This document shows, one piece after another, positions 22,835 through 35,029 of a stretch of DNA of 64,000 bases. Source of the stretch: Ananas comosus (taxonomy: Eukaryota > Streptophyta > Magnoliopsida > Poales > Bromeliaceae). Location: contig NC_033621.1 in assembly GCF_001540865.1 (NCBI RefSeq), positions 15,920,350-15,984,349 of the forward strand. Reading direction: 5' to 3'. Every line of letters begins with the position of its first letter. The first letter of the stretch is position 1. A program made the translations under genes and the position numbers. The notes beneath the pieces were generated by a model. That model did not search any database and was not told where the DNA came from. It saw nothing but the letters and a program-made list of their open reading frames with translations.

Positions 22835-24060
22835 GCTAGCACCATTGTTGGTTGGATCCAAAGATAGGAGTTTAGGTTCCAAATTGCCAATGGCAAGATG
22901 GGACACCCTTAGGGCACCAAATGGAGTTTTTGGTAAAGTATGAGATTGATCTCATTGAGGCCTTGTAAACCTAATTAGTAGCTGTCACAAAACGCCGGGG
23001 CCGAAGTCGATTCAGCGATTCGTCCGAGCGGATTGGGAGGCTATCGGCGAAATCACAGCCGATCTAGCCTTGTCCTGGACCAAGAAAGGCCCGAGACCTC
23101 TCGTAAGTTCGTCGAGGAGCGTTTTTAAAGCCTCTACATCAGTAAAAGTGGGGAAGGTGCCATCCAAAGCTTTCGAACTCCTTTCTATGTCTTAGATTGT
23201 ATCTTAATCTCATCTCTTACATGTTCCATTGTAGATTGCATAGTAGCTCCATTCCTATATGCTTTCTAATTGATACCTAGTGTACTTTGGAACCTTGGTA
23301 ACTTAGATAGTGGGATTGGTCGGAAGTGGCATCCTATGATTGCGAAAGAAAGAGATGACCGATGGGGGGTTGGTGACATAAAAATAGTGTATAATGTTAG
23401 AAGAACAAGTAGAAATGTGGCATCCAATGTTAAAGATAACGAGTGGATTAATGTAGTGTAAATGACACTAGAGGTTTGAGAGGAATTAGATGGATCCCTT
23501 AGAAAAATGCCCTTGTGCATAGAAGAACTTATTAACCTAAGTACCCTCGCATGGGGAGAGTTGTCGATGAGTTATTGAGACATGACCCTTGTCGTAGGGC
23601 ATCCTCACGTTGGAGAGGATTCTCCGATTGGGTTTTGTTCGACTCTAGTTGTTAGCAGCTCCTCACTTGGAGAGGATTTGATTGGGTTGTTGACCTAGTT
23701 GTAGGGTATCCTCACTTTGATGAGTGATCTAGCTCACGTCTTCTTTTGGCATGGTATAGCCATCCCGTAATTTCCCCACATGGAGAGATTGTCGTCGAAG
23801 TTCTCCGAGTGTCGTGCGACTAGACCACTTGGAGGTCCGGACCCGTGGAGGTCCGCCAGATGGCTCCCGGGCTTGGCGTTACATTGGAGCACCCTTCCCA
23901 CTTTGGGATTGAAAGGTGAGTTTCATTGGCCGAACCAAGGGCTTCGCCACAGATGGGTATTAAGAACAGATGGAACAATGTCATTGAAACATTATATTTC
24001 GAACATGGATCGATGTTGTTTAGCATGATAGTAAACCCGTGCTGTCTGATGCATTGCATT
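22835..24060 (+). repeat. LTR-derived fragment, reiterated copy 1
   Basis: Starts GCTAGCACCATTGTTGG directly after an LTR end and then follows the middle and terminal part of LTR B (GATTGATCTCATT, TTTCGAACTCCTTTCTATG, CATCCTCAC repeats, GTCGTCGAAG). It fades out near 24060. No coding content. Confidence 0.7.
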
Positions 24061-24552
24061 CAATTACATAAGCAAGATGCCACTCAGTGTTAATATTGCA
24101 TACTATCTTCCTGTTATGGTTTTGCCCCAAAGGCGTTGTAAGTCACATTCCTCAAGTTTAAAACATGGAAAACAACTAACTATCTCATAGTCGAATACAA
24201 ATGCCATAATGCCAAGTTCAGTTGTTTCAACAGGTTGCTTAGCTTTCAGTTAACTTATCATGCACTATGTCACAATTGTCACATTTTACTCTTGTCTACA
24301 ATAAGTATTACTGTTCATATACCGAAGTTAAAACCACTTTGTTTATTTCATTCACTATGGAATACCAGCAAATGATGATCATTCATTCCTTTCTAACATG
24401 CTTCCTAAGCGTTTACGTAAGAGGAGATTCATTGAAAGCCTATATAATGCACAACGTCCATACATTGTAAGCTTCTATTTCATAGATGCTAATAAAGTTT
24501 TCTACACAAAATTTGTATGAACATGCTATTCAAAAATTCTTTCAGTTCATTT
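24061..24552. other. Unassigned AT-rich sequence between LTR fragments
   Basis: No coding region, LTR match or transposon terminus recognised. It lies in the error-rich tract and borders the LTR start at 24553. Confidence 0.4.
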
Positions 24553-26529
24553 TGTAACGAAGTGAATTCTCGAAATCCGGAGTTGTACCTTGTCCAGTGA
24601 TCGACTATTTGTCTGAGAGAATACCCTTGGGGAAGTTAGAGATGTCCAAAGCACAAGAGTGCCTTGGAGTTGACGTCACCGAGAGCAATGGTGCAAACTG
24701 CGATCATTGGGCTGCATGTTTACTCTCGGGACCGGTCTCTGGAGGTGAGGAGGACGGTTCCATCAGCTGGGTGTAGCGGGGTTGCTTGATGCACTCCGGT
24801 CCCTGGCAGGAAGGAACGCGCCCCAAATGTGGTCCCAGACGAGAAATGTTCGAAATTTTGGCTACAGTCCTGAAATCGAGCTCTCGGGGACCGGTTCTCA
24901 GGCCAAGGGACCAGCTCAGAGGACGGTCTTCGGACGAGAACCGGCGTTCCCGAAACGCGTGCCGTCGAGGAGGCTTCTCGCGGGAGACTGTCCCAAGTTG
25001 GGGGACAGTCCCTCCGCTGCGAATTCTTCCAGTGGAGGGCTGACGTAAGGGATAGGAAAGATTGAGGAGTTTAAGTGCAAAATGACCATGAGAGGGGTTA
25101 AGGGGAGGCCTCTCTCTTCTCTTTCTCTCATTCCCACTCAGTATCATCACCCTCATTTCCCTCTCTCTCTCTCTCTAGAAGAGAAGGAGAACAAGAAGGA
25201 AGCAGGAAGGAAAAGGAGAAGAAGAAAAGAAAGAAGAGGAAGAAGGGAGATTCAGGAGAAGGCCTTTAAACATCTCCCTCTCCCTCTCCTCTTCCATTGG
25301 TGTAGCCCAAGAGCGTAAGCTTACAAACCCTAGCTTGATTAGAACTTAGGGTTTTTGGGTTTTGAGCCTTGAAAATGAGGGTCAAAATAGTACGTGCTCC
25401 CTCATTGGAAGAGGATTTCGATTGGGTATTGACTCTAGTGTAGAGTATCCTCGCTTTGGAGAGGACATGATTGAGTGTTGCACCTGGATGGTAGGCATCC
25501 TCACTTGAGAGAGGATAAATCTGCTTCACAGTCTGCGTTTGGGATGGTATAGCATCAATCCCCACATGGGAGGGGATTGTCGTCGAGTACTCCGGTACAG
25601 GTGCAGTGTCGCGCGACTAGGACCACCTTTGGAGGTCCAGACCACATGGAGGCTCGCAGATGGTCCCGGGTTGGGTGCACACTGGAGCTCCCTTCCCATT
25701 TTTGGGATTGAAAGGTGAGTCATAGCGCTGAGCTAGGGCCTCGCCACAGATTGGCGTTAAAATGTCCGAAAGAGGTTAAAGGTTTAGAATTGTCATTGAA
25801 CATTTTGCTATTCGAACATTGGATCGAATTTGTTTGATGGTAGCAACTTTATCATATGAGTGGCATCATTTCATTTATTCATTGATTATGGGCATTAGTA
25901 GCATAGTTTCCTACTATTACATTTACAGCTTTTAGATACATATCTATTATCTAAATCTATCTGTGTTGCTTGTGACCACTGGACTAGTGGAGAGATCCGG
26001 CAGATCGGCGGCGACCACTGGAACAATGGAGAAGATAAGTGCTCACCCCACTCTGTTTTAGTGTTAGGTACAGGAGTTGCCGAGAGAGGCGACCGCAGTA
26101 AGGGCAGCGCGCCGACCAGTGAGACCGTTGTAGTATAGTAGCCTTTTCCTTTCATTAATGTCACCTTATGTATTAGAGAGATTTCATTGTAGGTGAGGAT
26201 TTGGGAGCTATGTATTTGGTAAGGTGAATGTATTCATTTAAAGGAATGGATGTAAATGAAAATGTTGAACTCCTGTGTAATTGTTAGCAAAAAGTACTTT
26301 CTTTATTTTCACGACGCTTTATCTTGTGCGATCGCTCTCATCGCTGTTGTTAGGCACTGTTTGTGCCCTTGCTGATGTGTATGTTTAGACATTAATTTTC
26401 TGGGTAAATTCTTGTACACATTTCTGTTGTGGCCTTGCGGCGAGACACGGAGGTGCTGGTCGCGTGCGGCCTGCCGCGCGGTTGAACCGTGGCCAAATTT
26501 AGTTAGTGGTTTCGGGCGAGGCGTTGACA
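24553..26529 (+). repeat. Internally deleted Tekay-like LTR
   Basis: Begins TGTAACGAAGTGAATTCTCG and ends GGCGTTGACA. The order is promoter half with ACCGGT array (24728-24960, several cores damaged to ACGG), CT-rich leader, donor-like GAGCGTAAGC (25311-25320), then a jump near 25390 straight to the CATCCTCAC-repeat region. The equivalent of about 18390-21720 (apart from the nested LTR) is missing. Single-base indels are dense. Confidence 0.75.
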
Positions 26530-27030
26530 GCTAGCCACCATTGTTGGTTGGATCAAACTAGAGTTAGGGCCAAATCAATGGCAAGGATGGGAACCGTAGG
26601 GCCACCCATTGCATTTTGTAAAGTATTGAGATTGATCTCATTTGAGGCCTTGTAAACCTAATTAGTAAGGTACACAAAACGCGGGGGCGAAGTTGATTTC
26701 GCGATTTGTCGAGCGGAGTTTGCGGGAGCTATCGGCGAAATTACTGGCCGATCTATCCTTGTCTTGCGGACCAAGAGGCCGAGACCTCTCGTAAGGATTC
26801 GCGAGGAGCATTTTAAAGCCTCTAACATCGGTTAAAAGGTGGGGGGTTCTGCCATCCCAAAACTTTCAAAACTCCTTTTCTTATGTTTAGATTGATTATT
26901 TTTAATCTCATCTCTTACATGTTTGCATTGTAGGATTGCATAGTAGCCTCCATTCCTTATGCTTTCTAATTGATAACCTAGTTTGTACTTGGAACGCTTT
27001 AGTAACTTAGATAGGTAAGGATTTGGGTCG
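26530..27030 (+). repeat. LTR-derived fragment, reiterated copy 2
   Basis: Begins GCTAGCCACCATTGTTGG after an LTR end, the same junction as at 22835, and follows the same LTR middle region until it meets the copia LTR. Confidence 0.7.
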
Positions 27031-28209
27031 TGTTAATCTTTGTGTTATTTGGCCTGTTCGTGAAGTGAGTCGGAGTCTTGAAGAACCCCGGTGCGTATCG
27101 TCGAAGATCGAAGAATCCAAGATTTCGAAGAAGTCAGAAAATATCTCGCGACGTGAATTCACGATGCCTCAGGTAAAGTATTAAATTCATGTGTTGTGAA
27201 TTCATTACTTAGTTGGTAGACATTAGAATCATGTTATCAATGTTCTAAGGATTAGGAAAGTGCATCGGAACTTTGCAAAATCCGAACTGCCGCGAAAAAT
27301 TTTGCAAAAGTTACCGCTCGTACAGCTATCAGAAGTGTACCGCGTACAAAATGTGTTACCGGTTACGCCATCAAGATGGTAACCGGTTTCATGTTTCGTC
27401 AGAGTTTTTTCGTTCCGTCATCGTAAGTAAGCCGGTTAACAGCTAAAAGGTGTCCGGTACACAGTATAAAATCTGAAAACTTTCTAAATTCGCTCTTCAT
27501 TGATTCTAATGCTATAAATAAGCTATTGGGTTCTCTAACAAAATAAGGGTATCATAAGGAATACTGTTGCGAAAACCCTAGCAGGCACGGATTTCATTCT
27601 CAAACCTATTTTCTACAAATTAGTCTTCTTTTAGGTTCAAATCGAGATATTGAAATTTCCATCATATCTATATGTCGATTTGATCTCGTTTCGCTTTGGC
27701 AGGTTCTATTATCCCTGGTTTTACTATACTCCTAAGTGAAGGAATCACCATAATCATGAATGCTTTCATGACGGCGTCGTGGATTCGGCGTATTTGACGG
27801 CGGTTCGTGGATTCGGATCGTGGGCTCGTGGATTCGAGTGGCGTCGTGGATTCGGCGTGATTGAAGCTTCGTGGATTCGAAGTGGAGGCGTTCGTGGATT
27901 CGGACGTGAGGGCGTGGACAACCCGGAGGGTAGCGCGAAGATTCATAGGAGGTTAAGAGAGGTAGAGTCCGTGGAGTCGGTAATCACCTTGTAATCTTTT
28001 CTCTTAGTGAATTGTGTTTTTCGCGTGTTGGTCCCGTGGGTTTTTCTCCAAGTTGAATTTTTCCCACGTAAATCTCGGTGTGCTTTTTATTTTCCGCATT
28101 TATTTTTATTGCATCGAGATTTGTGATTTTTTTGGCCGTTCACCTATTCACCCCCCCTCTAGGTGATAGATACAATCTAGATAGATCCTTGGGCTACTCA
28201 AAACTTTCA
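27031..28209 (+). repeat. Copia-type LTR (about 1.2 kb), probably solo or truncated
   Basis: The terminal part (GTTTTTCTCCAAGTTGAATT, CCCACGTAAATCTCGGTG, then TTCACCCCCCCTCTAGG) is the typical end of SIRE/Tork-like copia LTRs, recognised from family knowledge. An array of imperfect TCGTGGATTCG units lies at 27776-27905, and ACCGGTT-type words near 27350-27390. TGTTAATC at 27031 and TTTCA at 28209 are the likely ends, but the flanks (ggtcg and ctacc) give no target duplication, and no primer site or internal region follows. Confidence 0.65.
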
Positions 28210-29167
28210 CTACCACCCTCGAGCCAAGACGTAAGGCGAGTATGATCCAATCCTTAATTATAAAAATATAAGTTCAATCCATTCCTTAACTATAAGGAAG
28301 CAATGCATTCATGACCCTTAACTCTAAGGTTGTATGTCATAATGTCAACTCTCACATATACTTGCATTCTTTATTTTCGATCATGCCATTACACTAACTC
28401 TAGTGTTCTTTATGCCACATTCGGTGCTAACTCTAGCATGTATTGTTCTTTGTTCTCAACTCTAGCATTCAATATTTGTTAATGCCACTATTGTTCTTTA
28501 AATGCCACACACTAACTCTAGTGTTCATCATTGCATTTACTAATGCCACTCGATCTACATGTCATAGTGTCACATTGTTCTTTACCTCAACTAGGTTTTG
28601 TTATCACCAATCATGCATACGTAGGGTACATAGGTTCTCAACCATCTCATAGTGCACTTGTACTCACAACATGCAACATTCACATGAATATCATCTCAAT
28701 TATCCTACAATGCATGCAACAATTACTTGCTCATATGCTCAATAAGTGACATATTAGACATAAGAGGAATTTCAAAGAGTTTGGAAAGCACCACCCACCT
28801 CGTAGGCTTGCTAAGGTGCTCGGGCCCGAATTTCACGATTTTTAGCCGCCTATTTCCTTGCCTGCGGCAAAACGAAGCCAAATTAGGCTTTTTCGCTCAT
28901 AACGTCGCATAGACGTTTCATAACGTCAAACCGAGCGCACCAACGCGTCGGAAACACCCCCAATTAGGTTTCTATAAGGTCAATTTGCCTTTAGAACCAT
29001 CCAATACAAAAGCCCTGATTTGGGTACCCTAGCTTCCACATATATACAAACCCTTGTTTTGATCTCTCCCACAAGCAAAAACAAGCTTGCTATCCTCTAA
29101 AAATCCCAACAAAACCATTCTTAGGTCATTCTAAACCCTACTTAGGGTTCTACCATGAAAGAGGGCA

Positions 29168-29181
29168 AAGCTTACCTCAAA
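29168..29181 (-). other. Candidate 5' splice site in LTR C
   Basis: The minus strand reads TTGAG|GTAAGCTTT, GT at 29175-29174. Confidence 0.42.
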
Positions 29182-29439
29182 GCTTGCCTTCTACAAGTGC
29201 TAATGGGAAAGATGAAGGAGTTGCTCCACTCCTTAACCTTCTTCTCCACCTTCTTCTCCTTCTTCTTCTCCTTCTAGAGAGAGAGAGAGAGAGAGAGAGA
29301 TGAGAGGGTGCGTGAGGGAGAAAATGAGAGAAAGGAGCTTCTCATATCCCCATACATAACCCCACCATGGCATATTTGCATATAGGCCCCTCAACATGTT
29401 GCCTCTCACACTGCCCAGATTGGGCACTTTTCGGGCACG

Positions 29440-29655
29440 GGGACCGGTCTCTCTAGCAGGGACCGGGCCCCGAGAGCACTCTTTGCAGTTTACGCAGCCG
29501 GGGTCCGGTCTCACCCTGAGGGACCGGTCTCACGGGGACCGATCTCTCCCCGCAGGGACTGGTCCCCGAGAGCAAAACTCTCAGGACTTAGCCGATTTTT
29601 CCCTCTTCTCGTTGGTTGCGCGTACGGGAATCGGTCTCTCCTTCAGGGACCGGTC
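29440..29655 (-). promoter_or_regulatory. ACCGGT palindrome array in LTR C
   Basis: Several GGGACCGGTCTC and GACCGGTCCCC-type words (some with GGTCCGG or ACCGAT variants) with the GGACTTAGCC word near 29585. Confidence 0.48.
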
Positions 29656-29877
29656 CCCAAAAGCACAAAATTTGCAATGGTGCAGATTTGCTCCAGGTTG
29701 CTCTCCGAGACCTTCCACAATGCACTTCTGCTCCTTTTAACGCCTTCGGCCTTTCCGAAGCGTACCGACCTCGCACTTTGGTCATTTTGACTAAAGTTCG
29801 ATATTTGTTTACCGAGGTTTCGGTATATTACATTCTCCACCCCTTAAAATAGTTTTGTCCGTGAAACTAAACATACC

Positions 29878-32800
29878 TCAACTTGTCGACTCAAATAGGT
29901 GAGGATACATCCTCCGCATAGTCTCCTCAAGCTCCCAAGTGGCTTCACGCACCGCGTGGTTACTCCATTGGACTTTCACATACGGAATTGTGCGACTCCG
30001 TGATTTCCTCTATTCTCTATCGAGGACGCACATCGGGTACTCCTCATACAACATGTCTTCACGCAACTCCACGGGCTCATACTCTAGCACATGTGTGGAG
30101 TTGCGAATATACTTCCGGAGATTTGACACGTGAAATACGTTGTGAACTCCCGCGAGTTTCGGTGGCAATGCAACTCTATACGCCACCGCGCCAATGCGCT
30201 CTAACACCTCGAATGGTCCAACATATTGGGGACTTAACTTCCCGCGGACCCCAAAACGCATTACACCTCGCATAGGCGATACTTTCACGAATACACGGTC
30301 TCCAACCGTGAACTCTAATTCTCTTCTGCGCTTGCCGGCATAACTCTTTTGCCTTGATTGCACCGCCGCTAGACGCTGACGGGCAAGGCGAACCTTCTCT
30401 TCTGCCTCCCGCACTACATCGGGGCCAAAAGTAACTCTTTCGCCCATCTCGCTCCAATGAATCAGGGAACGGCACCTCTTTCCATACAATGCCTCAAATA
30501 GTGCCATCGCGATGCTTTTCTTAATAACTGTTATTTATACGCGAACTCCGCCATCGGCAAGTAGTTGTGCCATCCGCCCCTATAATCAAGTACACACGCT
30601 CGCAACATATCCTCGAGGATTTGTATCGTCCTCTCTGATTGTCCATCACTCTGAGGATGAAATGCTGTACTGAAATCGAGTCGGGTGCCCAATGCATCTT
30701 GCAAGCTCCTCCAAAAATGAGATATAAATCTAGGGTCTCGATCCGATACAATTGACACCAGAACCCATGCAGTCTCACTACCTCATCGATATATACTTGA
30801 GCTAACTTGTCTCCCGACCACGTAATGTGAATTGGCAAGAACTGAGCCGATTTCATCAATCGATCCACTATCACCCATATCGCATCGTGTCCACCTTGTG
30901 ATCGAGGCAAACCCGTAACGAAATCTATCGTAATGTCTTCCCATTTCCAAATAGGTATCGAAAGACTTTGAAGCTTTCCGCCGAAAACCGGCGCTCCGCT
31001 TTCACTTGTTGGCACGTGAGGCATTGCGCCACGAACTCCCCAATATCCTTCTTCATGCCCGGCCACCAATAATGCACTTTTAGATCTTGGTACATTTTAG
31101 TGCCGCCCGGGTGTATACTATAGGGAGATTGATGCGCTTCTTGCATGATCGCCCTTCGAACGCCATCATCTCTAGGCACACACCAACGATTTCTAAATCG
31201 AAGTGCGCCGTTGGTTCCAATGCTGAAGTTCTCGGCACTTCCGCTTCCCACTTCACTCTGCACCTTTTGAAGATAAGAATTCGAAGCTTGTAGCACTTTG
31301 ATCTTCTCCAACAAGGTAGGTAGCACCAGCAATGCGGCTAGTGTTGCCGGCACTCCCGATGCTACTATCTCAAGACGCAACCGCTGCATTTCCTTTTGCA
31401 ACAACGGTTGTGACGTAATTGCCGTCGCCAAGTTTTCCACTGTTTTCCTACTTAGCGCGTCCGCTACAACATTGGCTTTTCCATAGTGGTATAGTATAGT
31501 GACGTCATAGTCATTCAACAACTCTAACCACCGCCGCTGTCGCATTATCAATTCCTTTTGGGTGAACAAGTATTTGAGACTCTTATGGTCCGTATAAATC
31601 TCACAATGCTCATAGTACAAGTAATGCCTCCATAACTTTAGCGCAAATATTACCGCGGCTAACTCAAGGTCGTGTATCGGGTAGTTCTTTTCACAACTCT
31701 TCAACTGGCGTGAAGCATAAGCTATCACCCGGCCATTTTGCATTAACACACACCCGAGACCACTGTATGAAGCATCACTGTACACTACAAAGGTCTCCCC
31801 CGGAGTCGGCAAGGCAAGCACCGGGGTCGATGTCAACCTGTTCTTCAACTCTTCGAAGCTCCGATCGCAATCGTCGCTCCAAATATACTTTACTCCTTTG
31901 TGGGTGAGGCGCGTTAGCAGAGTAGTTATTTTGGCAAACCCCTCCATAAACCGCCGGTAATAGCCCGCGAGTCCAAGAGAACTGCGGACCTCCGCTACAC
32001 TCGTCGGACGAGGCCAATCCTTGATCGCCTCCGCCTTCTTAGGATCTACCGAGACCCCATCGCCCGATATCACGTGGCCCAAAAATGTAACCTCCGTAAG
32101 CCAAAAGTCACATTTCTTCAACTTAGCATAAAGCTTCTCTTGTCGGAGAATCTGTAGCACGACTCTCAAATGCTCCTCGTGCTTTTCCTCGCTCTTCGAA
32201 TAGACCAACACGTCGTCTATGAATACTACGACGCACCGGTCCAACAACGGCCTGAAGACTCGATTCATCAAGTCCATAAATGCTGCCGGGGCATTAGTAA
32301 GCCCAAACGGCATTACTGTAAACTCGTAATGGCCATACCGCGTACGGTACGCCGTTTTGTGCACATCCTTCGGTCTAATCCTTAATTGATGGTCCCCGAT
32401 TGGAGATCAACCTTCGAATACATCCTTGACCCTTCAACTGATCGAATAGATCGTCAATCCTTGGCAACGGGCACTTGTTCTTGACCGTTACTTTGTTCAA
32501 CTCGCAATAATCCACGCAGAGTCGAAGTGCACCATCTTTCTTTCTCACAAATAGCACCGGAGCTCCCCACGGTAACACGCTCGGCCTTACAAAGCCTTTA
32601 TCGAGCAAGTCGTGTAGTTGTGCTTTCAACTCCACTAGCTCCACCGGTGCCATTCTATGCGGAGCCTTCGAAATTGGCGCCACCCCGGGAATAAAGTCAA
32701 TGACGAACTCGACCTCCCGGTCCGGTGGCAATCCCGGTAACTCCGCCGGAAATACATCCGGAAACTCGCATACTACTCGAATATTCCCCAACTCTGGGTG

Positions 32801-33746
32801 CTCCATTTGAGTATCTACCATGGTTGCCAAATAGGCTACACAACCACCTTTGACCATCTTCCTCGCCCTCGCCGCCGATACGGTCGCCGCGAAGCGCGAG
32901 CTTTTGCACACTCGATACACCAACTCTTCTTGATTAGGCTCACGAAACGTGATCACCCTGTTCTCGCAATCTATGACTGCATAGTACTTGGAGAGCCAAT
33001 TGGTCCCCAAGATTACATCAAATCCCCACATTCTGTCTAGCACCAACAAGTCGATTGGCATAATCCATTCACCTATCTGAACTGGACAAGCCAAGCACTC
33101 CTCGTGCACTCTGAACGAGTGTTCCGGCACATTGACCCACCAATAGTCGTAATTATGCACTATTTCGATACCATGAGTTCTCGCAAAGGATGCACCAATG
33201 AATGAATGAGATGCACCAGTATCGAATAAAGCTCTAGCTCTAGTGCCTTTGATCGGAATAATACTTGCCACAACGTCATCTGGTGCTGCAGGCTGCTCCT
33301 CCACCTGAGTGGCGAAAACTAGGCCACTAGGTGCTCGTGATCCCTCCGACTGACGCGATGACGATGCGCGTCCAGCCGACATCGCCGGTGACAATCCCGC
33401 AAGCTGTCTCGGGGAAGACGGAACCGATGCCGCCGTCGGTGGAGACGACGTCCAAGCCGGGCACTCCCGGACCATCTGGTGCTTGACCACACTTGAAGCA
33501 TTTTCCTTCGCGCTGCAGGCACGTCACCGGGCAATGCTCACCACCGCAAATGACACACCGAGGAGGCTTCCAACCCTTCGACTGCTGTCAGGGATACCGA
33601 GAGGGTTTCTTTGCACTCGGCCGGCCCCCGGCACCACCTGCCGCTATCTTCTTGCCTTTGTCCTTCGACTCGGCCATAGCCTCGTGCTCCTCGCGCGCAT
33701 AGGCGCTACCGTGCTCCGCCCATAGGGCCCGATCGAAGACCTCCGC
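29878..33746 (-). pseudogene. gag-pol polyprotein of element C, partial and frameshifted
   Basis: Gag starts inside the domain after VFDRALW-like residues. It continues with knuckles ([19 protein letters not shown]), protease ([12 protein letters not shown] near 33220), RT ([17 protein letters not shown] near 32210), RNase H (VYSDAS near 31775; [10 protein letters not shown]), integrase ([32 protein letters not shown]) and a chromodomain-like end (PYVKVQWSNH, REATWELEETM), with stop TGA at 29878-29880. Frameshifts are visible near 33480, 32420, 30985, 30760 and 30515, with stops near 33585 and 30008. The C-terminal domain confirms the chromovirus assignment for the group. It is non-functional. 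Confidence 0.9.
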
Positions 33747-33933
33747 TGTAATATATGGTATCTTGGAGTTGCGATGTCAACTTTGATCTATTGGATCAAA
33801 GTGCGGATTGAGCTAGTTGGACATCATCCCCGAGTGATTTTGGATGCGTGTGAATGGGCGCGAAACAAAAAGTAAAGAAAATTGTCAGATTCCGACGCTA
33901 ACTTTGATTAAGAGAATTAAAGTGAGCAAAGTA
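33747..33933 (+). repeat. Short LTR start, copy 1 (187 bp), ends at an N
   Basis: Starts TGTAATATATGGTATC and duplicates the first part of the LTR beginning at 34104, with an internal deletion between two GTGAATG words. It is inserted into or joined to the gag of element C. Confidence 0.8.
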
Positions 33934-33934
33934 N
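33934..33934. other. Single-base assembly ambiguity (N)
   Basis: A lone N between an LTR start fragment and a gag fragment of another element. It probably marks a scaffold or gap-fill join. Confidence 0.95.
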
Positions 33935-34103
33935 GCACCGGTGACGGCTATTCCTCCGACAGCTTCAGGTTCTTCGGCTCCTATTCCGGAGGTACTTGAA
34001 GCCGAGCAGGAGCGGTCGTTGGCGGTGTTGATGGCCTTCAAGCGGTTTAATCCTCCGACCTTCATGGGTGAGGTGAAGGACCCATGGTTGATGGAAGCGT
34101 GGC
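33935..34103 (+). pseudogene. Ty3 gag fragment between two LTR starts
   Basis: The plus-strand translation contains EQERSLAVLMAFKRFNPPTF and EVKDPWLMEAWL, matching the front of the gag domain in Tekay-like elements. It is cut at 34103 by the LTR starting TGTAATATATGG. About 56 codons are open. Confidence 0.75.
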
Positions 34104-35029
34104 TGTAATATATGGAAACTGGGAGTTGCGATGTCAACTTTGATATATTGGATCAAAGTGCGGATTGAGCTAGTTGGACATCATCCCCGAGTGATTTTGG
34201 ATGCGTGTGAATGAATTTTGGAGATAAATAAGTGTTTCGGCGCAAATTGGGCGCGAAACAAAAAGTAAAGAAAATTGTCAGATTCTGATGCTAACTTTGA
34301 TTAAGAGAATTAAAGTGAGCAAAGTAATATAAAATGGTGTGAGATACCATTTGATTGGACTTAAGGGTGTAAAACATAAGTCTGGAATGACTCGTGTTGA
34401 AATCGAAGCGAAAACAGAAGATTTGAAATTTTCTGTAAAGAATGGGACTGAGAAATTAGCAGAAAATGCATAGTGTCAGAAAATTATGAAAATTGGCGGA
34501 GATGTCAGGAATATGTTTATGAGGATAGATTTGAAGTTTCAGATTATTCTGACACCCGTAGAGAGAGAAATTGAATCCGAGAGCTATCAGATAAAGATTT
34601 CAGTTCTGTACAGTTCGAAGTGACCAAATGGGGTCGGAACTGAAATGTTAAAATTTCTTTGGACTTGTTAAGTAAAACCGAACATGCCTGTCAAGTTTGA
34701 GCTCAATCGGACTTTTGGAAGGGACTGCGAAAGGTATCTAATCCGTGTGACTAAACGGAGTATAAGTTGAGGGCATTTGGGTAAATTGCATGGCTTAGTG
34801 GAATTCCACTAAACCAGCCTGCAGGGAGCCCTCCATCCTTATCCCCCTCTTTACCCTGCCATACGTAGAGAGACAGAAGGAGAAAAGAAGAGAAGAGAGA
34901 AGAAGAAGAAGAGAAAAAAAAAAGAGGTAAAATTCTAGTTTTTTTTCTCTTTTTGTGATCTCTCCCTCTCTACCCTCTCTCCCTGCTACTGATTGTAGCA
35001 ATAGTAGCAGCAGCTAAGAGTTGTAGTAG

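Larger units (their letters stand above)
28210..29832 (-). repeat. 3' LTR of element C, truncated
   Basis: Its own strand starts TGTAATATACCGAAAC at 29832, next to the polypurine tract. It has an ACCGGT array (29655-29440), a GA/CT tract (29277-29300) and donor-like GAG|GTAAGCTT (29175). The region 28230-28560 carries repeats around ACTCTAGTGTTC. The terminal part is missing at 28210. Confidence 0.83.
28210..33746 (-). mobile_element. Tekay-like Ty3/gypsy element C (minus, truncated both ends)
   Basis: On the minus strand it has a gag C-terminal part, protease, RT, RNase H, integrase and chromodomain-like end, then polypurine-like AAGGGGTGGAGAA and a 3' LTR truncated by the copia LTR. The gag N-terminus and 5' LTR are replaced at 33746/33747 by an unrelated LTR start. 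It carries more frameshifts than A or B. Confidence 0.88.
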
